Source of the DNA: Planctomycetota bacterium
GTDB lineage: Bacteria; Planctomycetota; GCA-002687715; DRQF01
DNA: 7,535 nt
Direction of reading: 5' to 3'
NCBI GenBank assembly: GCA_015485455.1
Contig: WFTN01000320.1
Coordinates: 1 to 7,535, forward strand
The notes under the pieces are model-generated. The model made no database searches and was not told the origin of the DNA. It was given only the letters and a program-made list of their open reading frames with translations. Below, piece after piece: positions 6,827-7,535 of the stretch (position 1 is the stretch's first letter; the number at the start of each line of letters is the position of its first letter). The position numbers and the translations under genes were made by a program.

Positions 6827-6985
6827 AACTTTGAAATGAGAAACGAGGCGAAGTCTGTGATTTTCGAGTTCATTGCATGCTTTTACAATTGTCAAAGAAT
6901 TCACTCGAGCCTGGGATACAAAAAAAACGTCAACTCAATTCCAAGAGCAAGCGAAATAGAAGTGATGGACAAACAAACCCAAAAT
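6827..6985 (+). pseudogene. IS3-family transposase (OrfB/rve) C-terminal remnant
   Basis: The frame through ATG 6836 reads ENFEMRNEAKSVIFEFIACF, then YNCQRIHSSLGYKK. This matches the conserved end of IS3-family integrase-type transposases (pattern R-x-E-A-K-x-x-I-F-x-Y-I-E-x-F-Y-N-x-x-R-x-H-S-S-L-G-Y-x-S-P). The part carrying the DDE catalytic residues is missing: upstream of about 6827 the frame no longer resembles a transposase and reaches TAA at 6752. Recognisable similarity fades after about 6960, although the frame stays open into the structured element and on to 7123. The copy is therefore truncated and inactive. It marks this segment as a former insertion site. Confidence 0.75.
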
Positions 6986-6994
6986 TCGCGTCAT

Positions 6995-7067
6995 GGGGCC
7001 CGCCTTCGGCGGAAGAGCCTGAACCCAGGAAGGAACTCTGCTCCGCTCTGTTCCATCCTGGGGCCCC
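6995..7067. repeat. Complex palindromic element (stem-loop cluster)
   Basis: Three nested pairings occur within 73 bases. GGGGCCC (6995-7001) is the complement of GGGCCCC (7061-7067). Inside are a 5-bp hairpin CCGCC-TTC-GGCGG (7000-7012) and a long hairpin: CCCAGGA (7024-7030) with TCCTGGG (7056-7062), then after an A/A mismatch GGAAC (7032-7036) with GTTCC (7050-7054), around a 13-base loop. The outer and inner stems share a few bases, so they would compete or form a branched structure. It is GC-rich and unlike its AT-richer flanks. It could be a REP/MITE-like mobile palindrome or a strong transcription stop between the IS remnant and the next gene, but it lacks a clear T-run. Confidence 0.6.
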
Positions 7068-7104
7068 TCGTCCTTTTGGATCATGAAGCAAGCACATGCA
7101 ATTC

Positions 7105-7124
7105 ACTATATACAAGACTATAGT
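7105..7124. repeat. Short inverted repeat ACTATA/TATAGT
   Basis: ACTATA (7105-7110) and TATAGT (7119-7124) are exact complements around eight bases, in an AT-rich stretch 45-65 bases before the right-edge gene. TATAGT could serve as a -10 box, but no matching -35 was found. Confidence 0.25.
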
Positions 7125-7128
7125 TGAT

Positions 7129-7144
7129 GTTGGTGTCCACCAAC
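7129..7144. promoter_or_regulatory. Perfect 7-2-7 inverted repeat upstream of the right-edge gene, candidate operator
   Basis: GTTGGTG and CACCAAC are exact complements around TC, ending 25 bases before GTG 7170. The position suits an operator or leader hairpin. It has the same TC centre as the dyad at 972-989, although the arms differ. Confidence 0.35.
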
Positions 7145-7169
7145 TCGGGGCAAGACAAGGGCAAGATTA

Positions 7170-7535
7170 GTGAGCAAAACAAACAAACTGAAACCCGTGG
7201 GGTCGTCCTGTCGGCGAAGAATCATCACCTGGTGCCGCAGACTTCTCTTTGTTGGCGTGCTGCTGTTCGCTTGCAATCTTGTTGTTCGAGGGTTTTATCA
7301 GCGATCTAACGAGGAGGCGGTTCGTGAGTTCTATGCCGCCGTTGGTGCGACTTCGCAGTCAAACCTTGTCGGCACCGACCGAACCAACGAACTATCCGAA
7401 AACGGCTGGCACTTGTTCCTGGCCAGTTTGGGCTGCCTTTCAACTTCGACTCGGGAACTTGTAGCGAATGTCAGCTTGAGCGATGACGTGACGGAAATGC
7501 CATCCCTAATCAGCGCCACCGAAGCCGAGCTAGAC
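7170..7535 (+). CDS. Single-pass membrane protein, N-terminal part (runs off right edge)
   Basis: An open plus-strand frame of 122 codons from GTG 7170 to the last base. GTG is the first possible start after the in-frame TGA at 7125 and has AAGGG (7157-7161) eight bases upstream. The N-terminus is basic (MSKTNKLKPVGSSCRRRIIT), followed by one hydrophobic segment at about residues 25-42 (LLFVGVLLFACNLVVRGF). A polar region follows (SNEEAVREFYAAVGATS..., LSENGWHLFLASLGCLS...). The positive-inside rule puts the N-terminus in the cytoplasm and the rest outside. The protein family is not recognised. The diverged copy at 3218-3336 shows that the transmembrane and FYAxVGATS regions are conserved, which supports this as a real coding frame. 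Confidence 0.7.
   Translation, partial: MSKTNKLKPVGSSCRRRIITWCRRLLFVGVLLFACNLVVRGFYQRSNEEAVREFYAAVGATSQSNLVGTDRTNELSENGWHLFLASLGCLSTSTRELVANVSLSDDVTEMPSLISATEAELD
7236..7354 (+). repeat. 119-base diverged direct repeat, copy 2
   Basis: Partner of 3218-3336, same orientation, about 86 percent identical by eye. Here it sits inside an open, apparently functional frame with a start and a ribosome site, whereas copy 1 is a fragment. Confidence 0.8.

Noticed and set aside
7134..7157. Possible right terminal end of the IS3 remnant (stretch containing GGGGCAAGACA)
   Set aside because: It resembles IS3-type ends in feel only. There is no left partner or target duplication, and the stretch is also explained by the dyad at 7129-7144.

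Overview
The window looks like an accessory stretch of a free-living bacterium with a moderate-GC genome. The organism is probably a planctomycete, acidobacterium or relative. This is an inference from style: a membrane-anchored protein with carboxypeptidase-regulatory-like folds, a secreted S41 peptidase carrying a two-component-regulator-type beta-propeller, GTG starts, and many gene remnants between intact genes. No rRNA or tRNA gene and no CRISPR array was seen.

Layout from left to right. (1) Positions 1-773, minus strand: the first 257 codons of a membrane-anchored protein with carboxypeptidase-regulatory-like domains, running off the left edge. (2) Positions 774-1090: a divergent intergenic region with a near-perfect dyad at 972-989. 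(3) Positions 1091-3111, plus strand: a tight two-gene unit, a winged-helix/class I SAM methyltransferase followed 20 bases later by a phytanoyl-CoA-dioxygenase-type Fe(II)/2-oxoglutarate oxygenase. (4) Positions 3113-4589: a gene graveyard. It holds a fragment of a membrane protein whose fuller paralogue lies at the right edge, a roughly 100-codon ORF broken by one in-frame TAG, and the C-terminal remnant of a Fic-family protein with an internal deletion and a frameshift. (5) Positions 4590-6593, minus strand: a complete secreted protein that joins an S41 peptidase domain to seven propeller blades. (6) Positions 6594-7169: an IS3-type transposase C-terminal remnant, a strongly structured palindromic element, and dyads. 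(7) Positions 7170-7535, plus strand: the N-terminal 122 codons of a single-pass membrane protein running off the right edge.

The only genes that clearly belong together are the methyltransferase and the oxygenase, which look like a small modification cassette (methylation plus hydroxylation) for an unknown substrate. The rest reads as a recombination-prone area: an IS remnant, a duplicated gene fragment, and genes caught at different stages of decay. No complete known defence or secretion system is present.
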